Source: Methylomonas methanica (GTDB taxonomy: Bacteria; Pseudomonadota; Gammaproteobacteria; Methylococcales; Methylomonadaceae). Taken from it: a stretch of 64,000 nt of DNA. The DNA is taken from NCBI RefSeq assembly GCF_001644035.1, contig NZ_LUUG01000064.1, positions 1-64,000 on the forward strand, given 5' to 3'. Positions 54,805 to 63,059 of the stretch are shown here, piece after piece (position 1 is the first letter of the stretch; every line of letters starts with the position of its first letter). Below the pieces are notes generated by a model. It made no database searches and was not told the DNA's origin. It saw only the letters and a list, made by a program, of their open reading frames with translations. Made by a program: the position numbers and the translations under genes.

Positions 54805-55371
54805 CTACTTATCACATTTATGTGCGGAACCGCAGCAGTCGGCCATGTCGCCGCCGTGTTTTTTGCAATGATCCGCGCTGCAATCATGGGCTGCGCCACC
54901 TTGATGATGGGCGCAATGTTGGCTGCTGCAATTGGCGGCAGCGGCGGCTTCGTGATGCGCACAATGCTCGGTGCCGCATTGGTGGGCGCTGGCATTGGCA
55001 TCTTGCGCGCAATGTTGGGCGCAGACTTTATCCTTAGCACCTGGGTGATCGGCGCAATGTTTCGCGCAATCGTGTTCGGCCGCGGCTTTATCGGCGCAAT
55101 GTTTCAGGCAGGCTTTGCCTTTTTTACCTTTGTGTTTGGCGCAATGCTCAACGCAATTGTGCGCTGCGGCATCGGCTTTATGTTTAGCGCAATGTTCCGG
55201 GGACATGGCGGGTGCCGCTGGTGCCGGGGCGGCGGTTTCAGCTGGTGCGGCGGTTACGGGCGCCACTACCGCTGGCTCAGCAGTTGCTTCGACCGGTTTT
55301 GCGGATTCGCAGCCTGTCAGGGTCAGCAAAGCCGGCAAGGTTAAGGCGATTAGCAAATGTTGAATTTTCAT
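54805..55371 (-). CDS. Cys/His-rich repeat lipoprotein, probable metal binder
   Basis: A 188-residue lipoprotein. The signal ends in LTLTGC (lipidated Cys21), a Pro/Ala linker follows (about 25-55), and the last 133 residues hold 18 Cys and 21 His. They are arranged as repeated C-x2-HC (CVEHC, CLKHC, CAKHC, CAQHC) and C-x3-HC (CGTEHC, CSSQHC, CSADHC). The order is C..HC, not the heme motif CxxCH. The density suits binding of several soft metal ions (Cu, Zn, Ni or Cd) at the envelope. No family is recognised. It is a single gene with GAGAAA upstream. Confidence 0.8.
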   Translation of the reverse strand: MKIQHLLIALTLPALLTLTGCESAKPVEATAEPAVVAPVTAAPAETAAPAPAAPAMSPEHCAKHKADAAAHNCVEHCAKHKGKKGKACLKHCADKAAAEHDCAKHCADHPGAKDKVCAQHCAQDANASAHQCGTEHCAHHEAAAAANCSSQHCAHHQGGAAHDCSADHCKKHGGDMADCCGSAHKCDK

Positions 55372-55550
55372 ATGTATTTCTCGTTTGGTGATTAAGGTGG
55401 CGCAATTGTAGGGGCAAGATACACGTTAGGCAAATAAATTGTGTTATTTAACACAGTTTATTTGTGTCTCTGAAAGTTTGGTATGGGGTGTTTGCTTGCG
55501 ATGGATCAGCGAGGAGGCAGGAGAATCGATGCCAAAATTTGGTTGCCGAG

Positions 55551-55997
55551 CTATTTTTCCTGGCAACGTAACGTAAAAGTTACCGGGCCGTCGTTGATCA
55601 ATGCTACTTTCATATCTGCGCCGAACTCGCCGAACTGGCAGGTCGGGTAGATATCCAACGCACGATTTTGCAAATACGCGAATAATTCCCGGCCCAATTC
55701 CGGCGGGGCCGCCGAAGCAAAGCTAGGCCGGTTGCCGGTATCGGTATTGGCTGCCAGGGTAAATTGCGGTACCAGCAGCAGGCCGCCCTCAATATCGCGC
55801 AAACTGAGATTCATTTTGTCATCTGCATCCGCAAAGATGCGGTAATTCAAAATCCGCTCCAGCAAACGGTCGGCTTGCTTGGGTGTATCGGCTTTCTCGA
55901 CTGCTACCAAGGCCATGATACCGGTGCCGATAACGCCGATGTCGCTCCCGTCTACCGTGACTTTGGCTTGGGTCACGCGCTGGATGATGCTGATCAT
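55551..55997 (-). CDS. dtd: D-aminoacyl-tRNA deacylase
   Basis: A 148-residue Dtd that removes D-amino acids from tRNA. It begins MISIIQRVTQAKVTVDG and carries the active-site motifs LLLVPQFTLAA (SQxT type) and the Gly/Pro motif ALINDGPVTFTL. The ATG at 55997 has AGGA upstream; the frame open to 56081 belongs to the upstream gene region. It lies 14 bp after the GGCT gene. Confidence 0.94.
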   Translation of the reverse strand: MISIIQRVTQAKVTVDGSDIGVIGTGIMALVAVEKADTPKQADRLLERILNYRIFADADDKMNLSLRDIEGGLLLVPQFTLAANTDTGNRPSFASAAPPELGRELFAYLQNRALDIYPTCQFGEFGADMKVALINDGPVTFTLRCQEK

Positions 55998-56011
55998 GAG
56001 TGTTCCTGCAA

Positions 56012-56404
56012 TTAGTTTAGGTAGTCGCCGTCGTCGATACGTATCAATCCGTCCAGCGGCCGATTGTAAAGATAGGTCCAAGCCGAAACGGTTTGCCCAT
56101 CCGGCAAACTTACCTGTAGTTCACGGCGGATGTATTCGTGCGGCTGCGGGAAATGCGCGGCGCATTCTTCGTAAATATCCAGTGCCGACAGCGTTTGTTC
56201 GGGGTTTTGCATTAGATACAGTTCGCCTTTGACCAGCTTTGTCCCGCCAGTAATAGCGCCCGGATAAGCCTCAATTTCGTAAAGCTCTCCGGGCATGGAC
56301 GCGTCGCTGAGGTAATCACAAGCTTCGAGAAATGCGTGTTGGCTTTGACTTTGACGGTTTCGGCGCAGTGTGCCGTAGACAAACAGGTATTGCGGTTTTG
56401 TCAT
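56012..56404 (-). CDS. Gamma-glutamylcyclotransferase-like protein
   Basis: A 130-residue protein of the AIG2/GGCT fold. YLFVYGTLRRN is the conserved N-terminal signature, ITGGTKLVKGELYLM and LDIYEECA (with the catalytic-type Glu) follow. Such proteins cleave gamma-glutamyl amines or dipeptides. Its ATG overlaps the stop of the 54-residue gene upstream (ATGA), and dtd follows. Confidence 0.85.
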   Translation of the reverse strand: MTKPQYLFVYGTLRRNRQSQSQHAFLEACDYLSDASMPGELYEIEAYPGAITGGTKLVKGELYLMQNPEQTLSALDIYEECAAHFPQPHEYIRRELQVSLPDGQTVSAWTYLYNRPLDGLIRIDDGDYLN

Positions 56405-56565
56405 GAATAAATGCGGTCGACCAATTCCTTGAACCAGCGTGGACGGAACGCCACGATATACAGCATGGTCAAGCCCATTAGCGGAATCGGACCGATTTCG
56501 ACAATAGTCAGCAGCAGGATGATCACGAACCATTTCAAACGTGTAAACGAGGCTTGCGTGCTCAT
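56401..56565 (-). CDS. Small membrane protein, 54 residues
   Basis: A complete frame from ATG 56565 to TGA 56401-56403. It begins MSTQASFTRLKWFVIILLLT, continues IVEIGPIPLMGLTMLYIVAF and ends in the charged RPRWFKELVDRIYS. Two hydrophobic segments around a GPIP turn are visible. It fills the gap between greB and the GGCT gene and overlaps the latter by ATGA, which supports translation. Function is unknown. Confidence 0.7.
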   Translation of the reverse strand: MSTQASFTRLKWFVIILLLTIVEIGPIPLMGLTMLYIVAFRPRWFKELVDRIYS

Positions 56566-56571
56566 AGGTTT

Positions 56572-57063
56572 TCAGTAACGGATTGCGGTAATGTAATAAC
56601 GCGTTTCCTGCTCGGCGTGACGGACAGTTATTTCGTCATCCAGATTTTTCTTCAATAATGCCTTAGCCAGCGGCGAATCCAGGCTGATCAAGCCGCCCGT
56701 GGTATCGATTTCATCTGCGCCGACGATGCGATAAGTGATTTCGTCGCCGTCCATGGTTTCCAAGGTCACCCAGGCGCCGAAAAACACCTGATCACGATTG
56801 CTCGGCTTTTCGGACACCACCGTCAACGACGGCAAACGTTTTTGCAGGTAATGAATGCGCCGGTCGATTTCCCGCAGTTCTTTTTTCCGGTAGATATACT
56901 CTGCGTTTTCGCTGCGATCGCCTTCCGCTGCGGCCGCTGACAAGGCTATGGTCACATCTTTGCGCCGTTCCCAGAGCTGTTTCAGCTCGGTTTCCAGGGT
57001 GCGATAGCCTTCGGCGGTGATGTACGGCGAAGATTTGGGGCGGGGCGGTCGCCAGCGTGACAT
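56572..57063 (-). CDS. greB: Transcription elongation factor GreB
   Basis: A 163-residue GreB. It has an N-terminal coiled coil with the acidic tip EGDRSENAEYIYRKKELREID and a C-terminal FKBP-like domain (VTLETMDGDEITYRIVGADE). It rescues backtracked RNA polymerase by stimulating transcript cleavage. The opening WRPPRPKSSPYITAEG distinguishes GreB from GreA. It heads a leftward cluster with the 54-residue protein, GGCT and dtd. Confidence 0.93.
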   Translation of the reverse strand: MSRWRPPRPKSSPYITAEGYRTLETELKQLWERRKDVTIALSAAAAEGDRSENAEYIYRKKELREIDRRIHYLQKRLPSLTVVSEKPSNRDQVFFGAWVTLETMDGDEITYRIVGADEIDTTGGLISLDSPLAKALLKKNLDDEITVRHAEQETRYYITAIRY

Positions 57064-57120
57064 GTTTTTTCGGGGAAAAGGTTATATGATGTCGGCTTTT
57101 TTCATCCAGCGAAGACGCTT

Positions 57121-57597
57121 ATGCAAATCACAGACAAAACAGCTGTTTCCATCCATTATACCTTAACCAACCAAGACGGTGAGCAGCTGGACAGTTCCAG
57201 AGGCGAAGAGCCCTTGTTATATTTGCATGGCGCGGGCAACATCATTGCCGGACTGGAAGCGGCGTTAAACGGCAAGCAAGCCGGCGACAAATTCAACGTC
57301 ACCATCGCCGCCGATCAGGCTTACGGTGAAGTCTCCGAAGAGATGATCCAGGTGGTCTCCAAAAAAATGTTCGACGGTATGGATATCGATATCGGCATGC
57401 AGTTTCATGCAGACGTTAGCCACGGCCCGGGCATTATCACCATCGTCGAGATTGACGGCGACGATGTTACCATCGACGGCAACCATCCTTTAGCCGGCGA
57501 AGATTTGACCTTTGATGTAGAAGTTATCGACGTCAGACCTGCGACAGCCGATGAAGTGGCCCATGGGCATATCCATGGCTCAGGTTGCCATCACTAG
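57121..57597 (+). CDS. slyD: FKBP-type peptidyl-prolyl isomerase SlyD
   Basis: A 158-residue SlyD-type isomerase and metallochaperone. YTLTNQDGEQLDSSRGEEPL and GKQAGDKFNVTIAADQAYGE form the FKBP part with an inserted chaperone flap, and HPLAGEDLTFDVEVIDVR closes it. The His-rich tail (GHIHGSGCHH) can bind Ni or other metals but is shorter than in E. coli. It is divergent from greB across 57 bp. Confidence 0.92.
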   Translation: MQITDKTAVSIHYTLTNQDGEQLDSSRGEEPLLYLHGAGNIIAGLEAALNGKQAGDKFNVTIAADQAYGEVSEEMIQVVSKKMFDGMDIDIGMQFHADVSHGPGIITIVEIDGDDVTIDGNHPLAGEDLTFDVEVIDVRPATADEVAHGHIHGSGCHH

Positions 57598-57621
57598 CAG
57601 CTGCCCCTTAGCTGCAAGTCA

Positions 57622-57654
57622 GTAAGCGATAAATGCGCGGCTTTTATCGCTTAC
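57622..57654. terminator. Hairpin between convergent slyD and TolC genes
   Basis: GTAAGCGATAAA (57622-57633) pairs perfectly with TTTATCGCTTAC (57643-57654). The T tract is weak; it is a likely bidirectional terminator by position. Confidence 0.55.
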
Positions 57655-57682
57655 ATTTCTAATGCATTTCGCACGGCTGGAA

Positions 57683-59635
57683 CTATCGAATCGAATGGGC
57701 CGTAGTGTCCAGGCCCAAATCCACCCGGCTATGTCCCAGCAATGTCCCGGTGGCAAACGCCAAGTCTATCATCGAGACTTGATAATCGCCGATGGCGCGC
57801 ACCTCACGTAGCTGCGCTTCGCCAAGGCGAGTGAGGGTTTCCAGTACCTCGGTCATCGTCCGCAGGCCTTCCTTAAATTGTTTTAGCTCGGCGTCGTAAT
57901 TCAGGCCGGCCAGCACCACGTTTTGGCGGGTGGCTAGAATACGTTGCCAGTTCTGGCTCATTTGATCCAAGGCATCGTAGATTTCCCGGCGCACACTCAA
58001 TTCGCGCAGTTGTTGGGTGGTCAGACGTTGCATGCGTTCCTGCACGGCGCGGTCCAGACGCGCGCGGCGCAGTTCGTTGCTCAGCGGGATTTCCACGCGT
58101 AAGCCCACCGACCAATCTGAATAATTGCCGCTCAAGGTCTGATCGAAGGCGCCGCCATAGGACGAGGTGTCGCGGCCCAGCGCGGCGTAGTTGTAATCCA
58201 GCATGAACATCGGCAGCGTTTGATTGCTGAGATAATCGATCTTGGTCAAATCGGCGGCCAGCTTTAATTCCAGTTCCAGCAACTCCAAGCGCCCATCCAA
58301 GGCGCGTTGCGCCAGTTGTTCACGGTCCAGATTGAATTCTAATAAGGTCGGCGAGGTATCGGGGATCAGCAGGGTTTGCGAATCCAAATCCAGACCGGGT
58401 GCATTCAACAATAACTTCAGCTGGCGCTGGCGGGTTTTTAAGCTGGTTTCGGCGATGATCAGCGACTCCAAACGTTCGGCCACGCCGATTTCGGCACGGT
58501 TGATTTCCACGCTGGCGGTCAAGCCTTCCGCTACCCGTTTCCTCACCATGCTCAGGTTGTTGGAGGCGTTTTCGTATTGTTGGCGGCGTACGTCTAATTC
58601 TCCCCAGGCGACATACAGGCTCCAATATGCGCGCTCGACCATCGCCAACACGCGAATTGCTTGCAGACGAGTTTTCACGTCTACTGCTTGTTGCTCGTAA
58701 CGGGCGATGCGGATTCCGGCCACGTTGTTGGAAATACCCGCATCGCGCAGCAACGGCTGACTGATGGAGAAGCGCAGCGCATTTTGATACTGGTCGGACG
58801 CCACGCCACGAAACTGACGCTTGCCGTCGAACGGCGAACTGACGGTCACTTTCGCACCGGTACGCAAGGGAATGACGATACCGGCTTCCATGTCCAACAC
58901 TTCGGTTTCCTGCGGCACGGCGGTGAGTTTATCGATTTCGTTTTTCAGCGGCGAAGTGGGATCGACCGGGGTAAAACTGACGACATCCAGATTTTGCGCC
59001 GGGGTGTTTTTCTTACCGTATTTGGCCTTGGCAAAGATCAAATCGTCGAATTTGGCTTCTTCCTCGCTGACCGCAGTGGCGGCGATTTTCGGGTCGGCCT
59101 GGGCGATTTTCAGATCCAGATTGTTTTCTAACGCCATGCTGCGCACGGCCGAGATGGATAACTGCTTGCTGGCTTTCGGCGCAGCTTTGGGCAATTCCGG
59201 TTTCGCCGCGCTGGGCGGGGGCAGGATGGTCGCCGATTTTGGCCGGCCTTCCTTAAACTTGGGCAAGACCTGTTCCACGGTTTGCGGAGGCAGCTGCGAG
59301 ATGGCCGGTAGCGGCAAACCCTCATCGGGTTTCAGACGTTCTTCCACCCGCTTGACCAGTTTACGGTCGGGGCTGGTATCGAGATACTGTCCGCAACTGA
59401 CCAGTAAGGGTACAAAGAGCAGCGCGCTTATCCGCCTTGTTAAACCTGGGTATTTTTTCTCGGGTACGCCGTTTGGGCTGAGCCGGCCGAAGCGTGGCGC
59501 CCTAAGCTCTTCGACAGGTTCGGGGCGAACGATACGTGAAGTCCGAGTTAATAACGCGTCAGCCCACCCCGTGCTCAACTCGGCGATAATCAGGGGCCGG
59601 GGCGACCAACATAGCTTGATTGCAAAACGATTCAT
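57683..59635 (-). CDS. TolC-family outer-membrane lipoprotein of a type I secretion-like operon
   Basis: A 650-residue outer-membrane efflux protein. The TolC repeat domains (about 170-640) are long helices and barrel strands such as LRFSISQPLLRDAGISNNVA and WSVGLRVEIPLSNELRRARL. A lipobox-like LLVSCGQ is found only near residue 80, preceded by an in-frame palindromic repeat (59469-59531) encoding RPEPVEELRAPRFGRLSP. No ATG, GTG or TTG lies between repeat and lipobox, so the real N-terminus is unclear. It follows the HlyD gene by 6 bp and forms the outer-membrane duct. Confidence 0.8.
   Translation of the reverse strand: MNRFAIKLCWSPRPLIIAELSTGWADALLTRTSRIVRPEPVEELRAPRFGRLSPNGVPEKKYPGLTRRISALLFVPLLVSCGQYLDTSPDRKLVKRVEERLKPDEGLPLPAISQLPPQTVEQVLPKFKEGRPKSATILPPPSAAKPELPKAAPKASKQLSISAVRSMALENNLDLKIAQADPKIAATAVSEEEAKFDDLIFAKAKYGKKNTPAQNLDVVSFTPVDPTSPLKNEIDKLTAVPQETEVLDMEAGIVIPLRTGAKVTVSSPFDGKRQFRGVASDQYQNALRFSISQPLLRDAGISNNVAGIRIARYEQQAVDVKTRLQAIRVLAMVERAYWSLYVAWGELDVRRQQYENASNNLSMVRKRVAEGLTASVEINRAEIGVAERLESLIIAETSLKTRQRQLKLLLNAPGLDLDSQTLLIPDTSPTLLEFNLDREQLAQRALDGRLELLELELKLAADLTKIDYLSNQTLPMFMLDYNYAALGRDTSSYGGAFDQTLSGNYSDWSVGLRVEIPLSNELRRARLDRAVQERMQRLTTQQLRELSVRREIYDALDQMSQNWQRILATRQNVVLAGLNYDAELKQFKEGLRTMTEVLETLTRLGEAQLREVRAIGDYQVSMIDLAFATGTLLGHSRVDLGLDTTAHSIR
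59469..59531. repeat. Palindromic dispersed repeat inside the TolC gene
   Basis: CGTTTGGGCTGAGCCGGCCG and TTCGACAGGTTCGGGGCGAA are the inverted halves of a widespread proteobacterial repeat (GCCTGTCGAA type). It lies in the 5' coding part and is read through in frame. Confidence 0.7.
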
Positions 59636-59641
59636 AAGCGC

Positions 59642-60952
59642 TTATTTCAATTTTTGTCTGACCAGATCGGTCGCCGGCGCTTCCGTAGTCATTTGCGGCG
59701 GAAAGGCATTCAGTTGACGCCACAGTTCGTAAGCCATCGTTACGCGATTCAGCAAGACCCAGCCTTTCACCCGCACGCCTTGGCGGGCGAAGCGTTCAGT
59801 TGGCCAGGGGCGGTCATTGGGATCGGGCACGATCAGCACCCGGAATTTACCCTTGCCGTCGTCGGTAGAATCCACAAAAGCGACCAAACCGCCGAAGGTG
59901 CCCACGGCCACTTCCGGCCAGCCGGCGAATTGCAGGGCCGGCCAGCCCTCGAATTGCAGACGCGCATGCCGGCCGGGGGTGATCAATACCGCATCGTTGC
60001 CGTCCACCCACAGTTCCACCGCTTTCACATCCATGTCCGGCACCAATACCAGCAGCGGATCGCCTTGTCTGACGATGTCGCTCTGCGGGTTGGCCAGCAG
60101 TCTGAGGATGCTGCCGTCGCGTGGCGCTCTGATTTGTTGGGACTGTTGGCGGGAGACATCGACTTCGCTTTTTAACAAGCTGCTGCGGCTGTCTTCCAGT
60201 TCGCTCTGAGTCTTATTGGCCGACGCGGTCGCCGAGTCGATACGGGCCTGGGCGTCGGCGCGAATCCGGCCGATTTCCGCTTCGGCGGCGCGTTGTTCGG
60301 CCAAAGCGCCTTCCAGACTGGCTTGGGCGCTGTTTAAGCTGCGTTGCGCCACGATACCATCGCGTTGTGCGACTTCGTAATCGCGCTGCGACACCAAGCC
60401 GTCGCCGATCAAGCGTTGCAGGCGCTGGGTTTGTACGCTAGCCGTTTCCAGCGTGGCGCGTGCCGAGGCGATGGCTTCGCTGGCCGAGCGCGCTCTTTGT
60501 CGGGCCACATCCAGACGGTATTGCGCGGTGGCCACTTGTAAATCACGGGTGGCGATTAAGTTGTCGATTTGCAGACGGTAAGCCCGTAATTCTTCTTCCT
60601 TGGCGGCCAATTTCGCTGCAGCTGCCGCACGCTGTTGTTGCAAGCGCTCCAGTAATTCCGGATCGACGTCGGTGATTTCCATCAACAAATCGCCAGCTTT
60701 AACTTTGGTGCCTTCTTTAGCATGCCAACTGACGATACGACCGGAAACCGGAGCATCCAAGTTCTGTTGACGTTCTAGCGGTGCAAAGGCCGAGACCCGG
60801 CCGTTGCCGTTGATGTTTTGTTGCCAGGGTGTCAGCAGCAGGGCTGGCGGGGTCAACAGAAATAACCAGACGCAAGCGCGCGCTAAACTGCTGACCAGGC
60901 GCGGCGTGTGTGCCGCCGATAGCGCGGACAGCCTAATCTGTAACTCAGTCAT
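59642..60952 (-). CDS. HlyD-type periplasmic adaptor
   Basis: A 436-residue membrane fusion protein. One N-terminal helix (ACVWLFLLTPPALLLTPW) is followed by a biotinyl-lipoyl half (NLDAPVSGRIVSWHAKEGTK), a long coiled coil (about 115-275, rich in Ala/Glu/Gln/Arg), the second lipoyl half (QIRAPRDGSILRLL) and a beta-barrel region. It bridges the ABC protein and the TolC-like duct. Its start overlaps the ABC stop by 8 bp. Confidence 0.87.
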   Translation of the reverse strand: MTELQIRLSALSAAHTPRLVSSLARACVWLFLLTPPALLLTPWQQNINGNGRVSAFAPLERQQNLDAPVSGRIVSWHAKEGTKVKAGDLLMEITDVDPELLERLQQQRAAAAAKLAAKEEELRAYRLQIDNLIATRDLQVATAQYRLDVARQRARSASEAIASARATLETASVQTQRLQRLIGDGLVSQRDYEVAQRDGIVAQRSLNSAQASLEGALAEQRAAEAEIGRIRADAQARIDSATASANKTQSELEDSRSSLLKSEVDVSRQQSQQIRAPRDGSILRLLANPQSDIVRQGDPLLVLVPDMDVKAVELWVDGNDAVLITPGRHARLQFEGWPALQFAGWPEVAVGTFGGLVAFVDSTDDGKGKFRVLIVPDPNDRPWPTERFARQGVRVKGWVLLNRVTMAYELWRQLNAFPPQMTTEAPATDLVRQKLK

Positions 60953-63038
60953 GGGCGGCTCCCGGCAAACGGATGAGGCGCTGGCAAAGTGCGGCCGTCT
61001 CTGTTGATCCAGTCAGCAGCAATAGCGTCCAGGGTGCATCTGCGGTCAATAGTGCCAATGCCAGCTTTTGCTGCAATTTGGCATCCAACGCATCGAGTAT
61101 GCCATCAACGATCAACAAGGCCGGCCGGGAGGTGATGGCTCTAGCCAACATCACTTGTATGGCTTGGCTATTTGCAAGCGGCGAGCCGCCGGGACTCATG
61201 ACGGTATCCAAATCCATGCCGGTCAGGCCGACCTTGACCAGGGCCCGCTCGACATCGGCAGCGCTCACATTCGCATCGCCGAGCCTGACATTTTCCAGCA
61301 TGCTGTCGTGAAAAATTTCCAGTCGGCTTACTACTGCGATGTTCTGCCGTAAGCTACTCAGGCGCAGATCATCCAGAGTCTGGCCGTTGATTTGTATCTG
61401 CCCGGCTTGTGCTTGCCGCATCCCGCTCAATAGCGAGGCCAGGGCGGTTTTGCCGCTGCCGGGGCCGCCTAAAATCGCGACTTTTTCGCCCGGTTGTACG
61501 TGCATGGAAAAACCGGAGAACAACGGCCGCTGCGAATTGAAGCCAAATTTCAAATTGCTGATCGTTAAAGACGCCGGACCATTAAATTCTGCATCCACCT
61601 CAGCGGAAGCTTCTAAAGGCAAATCCAATAAATGGCCGATCTTGTCCGTGCCGGCCATTAAGTCGTAAAAGCCTTCCAGATGCTTGCCGAATTTGATCAA
61701 CGCCAGTAAGGCCGACGATACGATCAGTTCTGCCGCCACCAATTGGCCCAAGGTTAAGTGGCCGTCTATTACTAGATAGCCGCCGATAGCCAACAAGGCC
61801 GTACTGGCGATGGCATATAAGGCCACAGAGCCGATCACTTGGCCCAACAGCACACGGTAATGCTGGCGTTTGGCTGTTAAATAATCCAGCGCCAGTTGGT
61901 CGGTACGGTTGGCGGCCATCGCGGCACCGTTACCGAATTTAAAGGTCTGGATATTCCCGGCAACGCTTTCCAACCAGGCTACTAAGGCATATTTGCTGAT
62001 GGATTCCTGAATTGCAGTCGTGACCGCGCCGCGGCCCAACAAAAATACTATCGCTGTGATAGCCAACAGCAAAACCACATCGAACGCCAGTAGGAAAGGA
62101 TGATAGAAGGCCAGCATGATCAGGCCGACGCAGGTTTGCACCACGGTGCTCAAACCGTCCAAGAGCAGCGAAGAACCGGCTTTTTGCAAGGTCAATACAT
62201 CGAAAAAGCGATTGACCAGTTCCGCGCCGTGTTGACTGTCATAGGTATCGCTGCGCACCCTGGGCAAGCGATAGGCCAAGTCGGCGGCCAGGCGCACGAA
62301 AATCCGCCGCTGCACGATTTCCACCAGATAAGATTCCAGCACATAGACCGCGCCGGCGAAGCTTAGAAAGAAAAACAGAATGGTGGCCAGCACGATTAAA
62401 GGCTGGCCCATGCCGCCCATCGCCACGGTATTGACCAGCGCTTGCACCGCCACCGGCGAAGCCAGCGCCAGTAAGCCCGAGCCCAAAGCCAAGCCCAACA
62501 ATAGCCAGAGATCGTGCCGGTCAGCTCGTAACAGTTCCAGCAAGCGGCGGAATGGCGGCATGTGCGCGTGATGGTCTTGGCTAACGGCATTCTCAAACGG
62601 CGCCTGAGCTTGCGCTAACAGCCATTCGCTAATACCGGCATCGGATCGGCCCAGTAATTTGCCGATGTCAGCCGGCTTGACCAGACGCTCTTCGATGACC
62701 TCGCCTTGGGCCAAAGCCACTCTGACTTTGCCGCCGCGAAATCCGTACAGGACTATCCAGCCGTAACCGTCGGACAGGCTGGTTAGTAATGGGGTTTGCG
62801 GGGCAGAGGCATTTGCGGCGGCGGTAGGTGTGAGCAGCACGCTCTCCATGTTCAAGCCCAAATGGTCGCCGATAGCGACTAGCGCTGCCTGACTATCGGC
62901 ACCGGCTGATTCTATCAAGCGCTCCGTAAGTCCTTGGGCTTGGCTGTGCATCTCCAGCAGGCCGAATAAAAACTCCAGTAGGGTCAGCGTCGATTGTTTT
63001 CTGTGTGGGTGTTCCTTAAATCCTGAGGCGGTGCTCAT
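60945..63038 (-). CDS. Type I secretion-like ABC protein with degenerate ATPase
   Basis: A 697-residue ABC half-transporter. An N-terminal cytoplasmic domain of C39-like type without protease motifs (about 1-150) precedes six membrane helices (about 175-460) and an ATPase domain. Walker A is intact (GGPGSGKT, K530). The other motifs are altered: Q-loop Gln is Arg572, the signature LSGGQ reads LANSQ (621-625), Walker B is LLIVDG with Gly646 in place of the catalytic Glu, and the H-loop His is Gly677. ATP binding is plausible, normal hydrolysis is not. It heads the ABC-HlyD-TolC unit. Confidence 0.85.
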   Translation of the reverse strand: MSTASGFKEHPHRKQSTLTLLEFLFGLLEMHSQAQGLTERLIESAGADSQAALVAIGDHLGLNMESVLLTPTAAANASAPQTPLLTSLSDGYGWIVLYGFRGGKVRVALAQGEVIEERLVKPADIGKLLGRSDAGISEWLLAQAQAPFENAVSQDHHAHMPPFRRLLELLRADRHDLWLLLGLALGSGLLALASPVAVQALVNTVAMGGMGQPLIVLATILFFFLSFAGAVYVLESYLVEIVQRRIFVRLAADLAYRLPRVRSDTYDSQHGAELVNRFFDVLTLQKAGSSLLLDGLSTVVQTCVGLIMLAFYHPFLLAFDVVLLLAITAIVFLLGRGAVTTAIQESISKYALVAWLESVAGNIQTFKFGNGAAMAANRTDQLALDYLTAKRQHYRVLLGQVIGSVALYAIASTALLAIGGYLVIDGHLTLGQLVAAELIVSSALLALIKFGKHLEGFYDLMAGTDKIGHLLDLPLEASAEVDAEFNGPASLTISNLKFGFNSQRPLFSGFSMHVQPGEKVAILGGPGSGKTALASLLSGMRQAQAGQIQINGQTLDDLRLSSLRQNIAVVSRLEIFHDSMLENVRLGDANVSAADVERALVKVGLTGMDLDTVMSPGGSPLANSQAIQVMLARAITSRPALLIVDGILDALDAKLQQKLALALLTADAPWTLLLLTGSTETAALCQRLIRLPGAAHD

Positions 63039-63059
63039 ACGTAACGAAATCCTATCGGT

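Noticed and set aside
54805-55371. Multiheme cytochrome reading of the Cys/His lipoprotein
   Set aside because: The motifs are C-x2-HC, the reverse of CxxCH; no CxxCH occurs.
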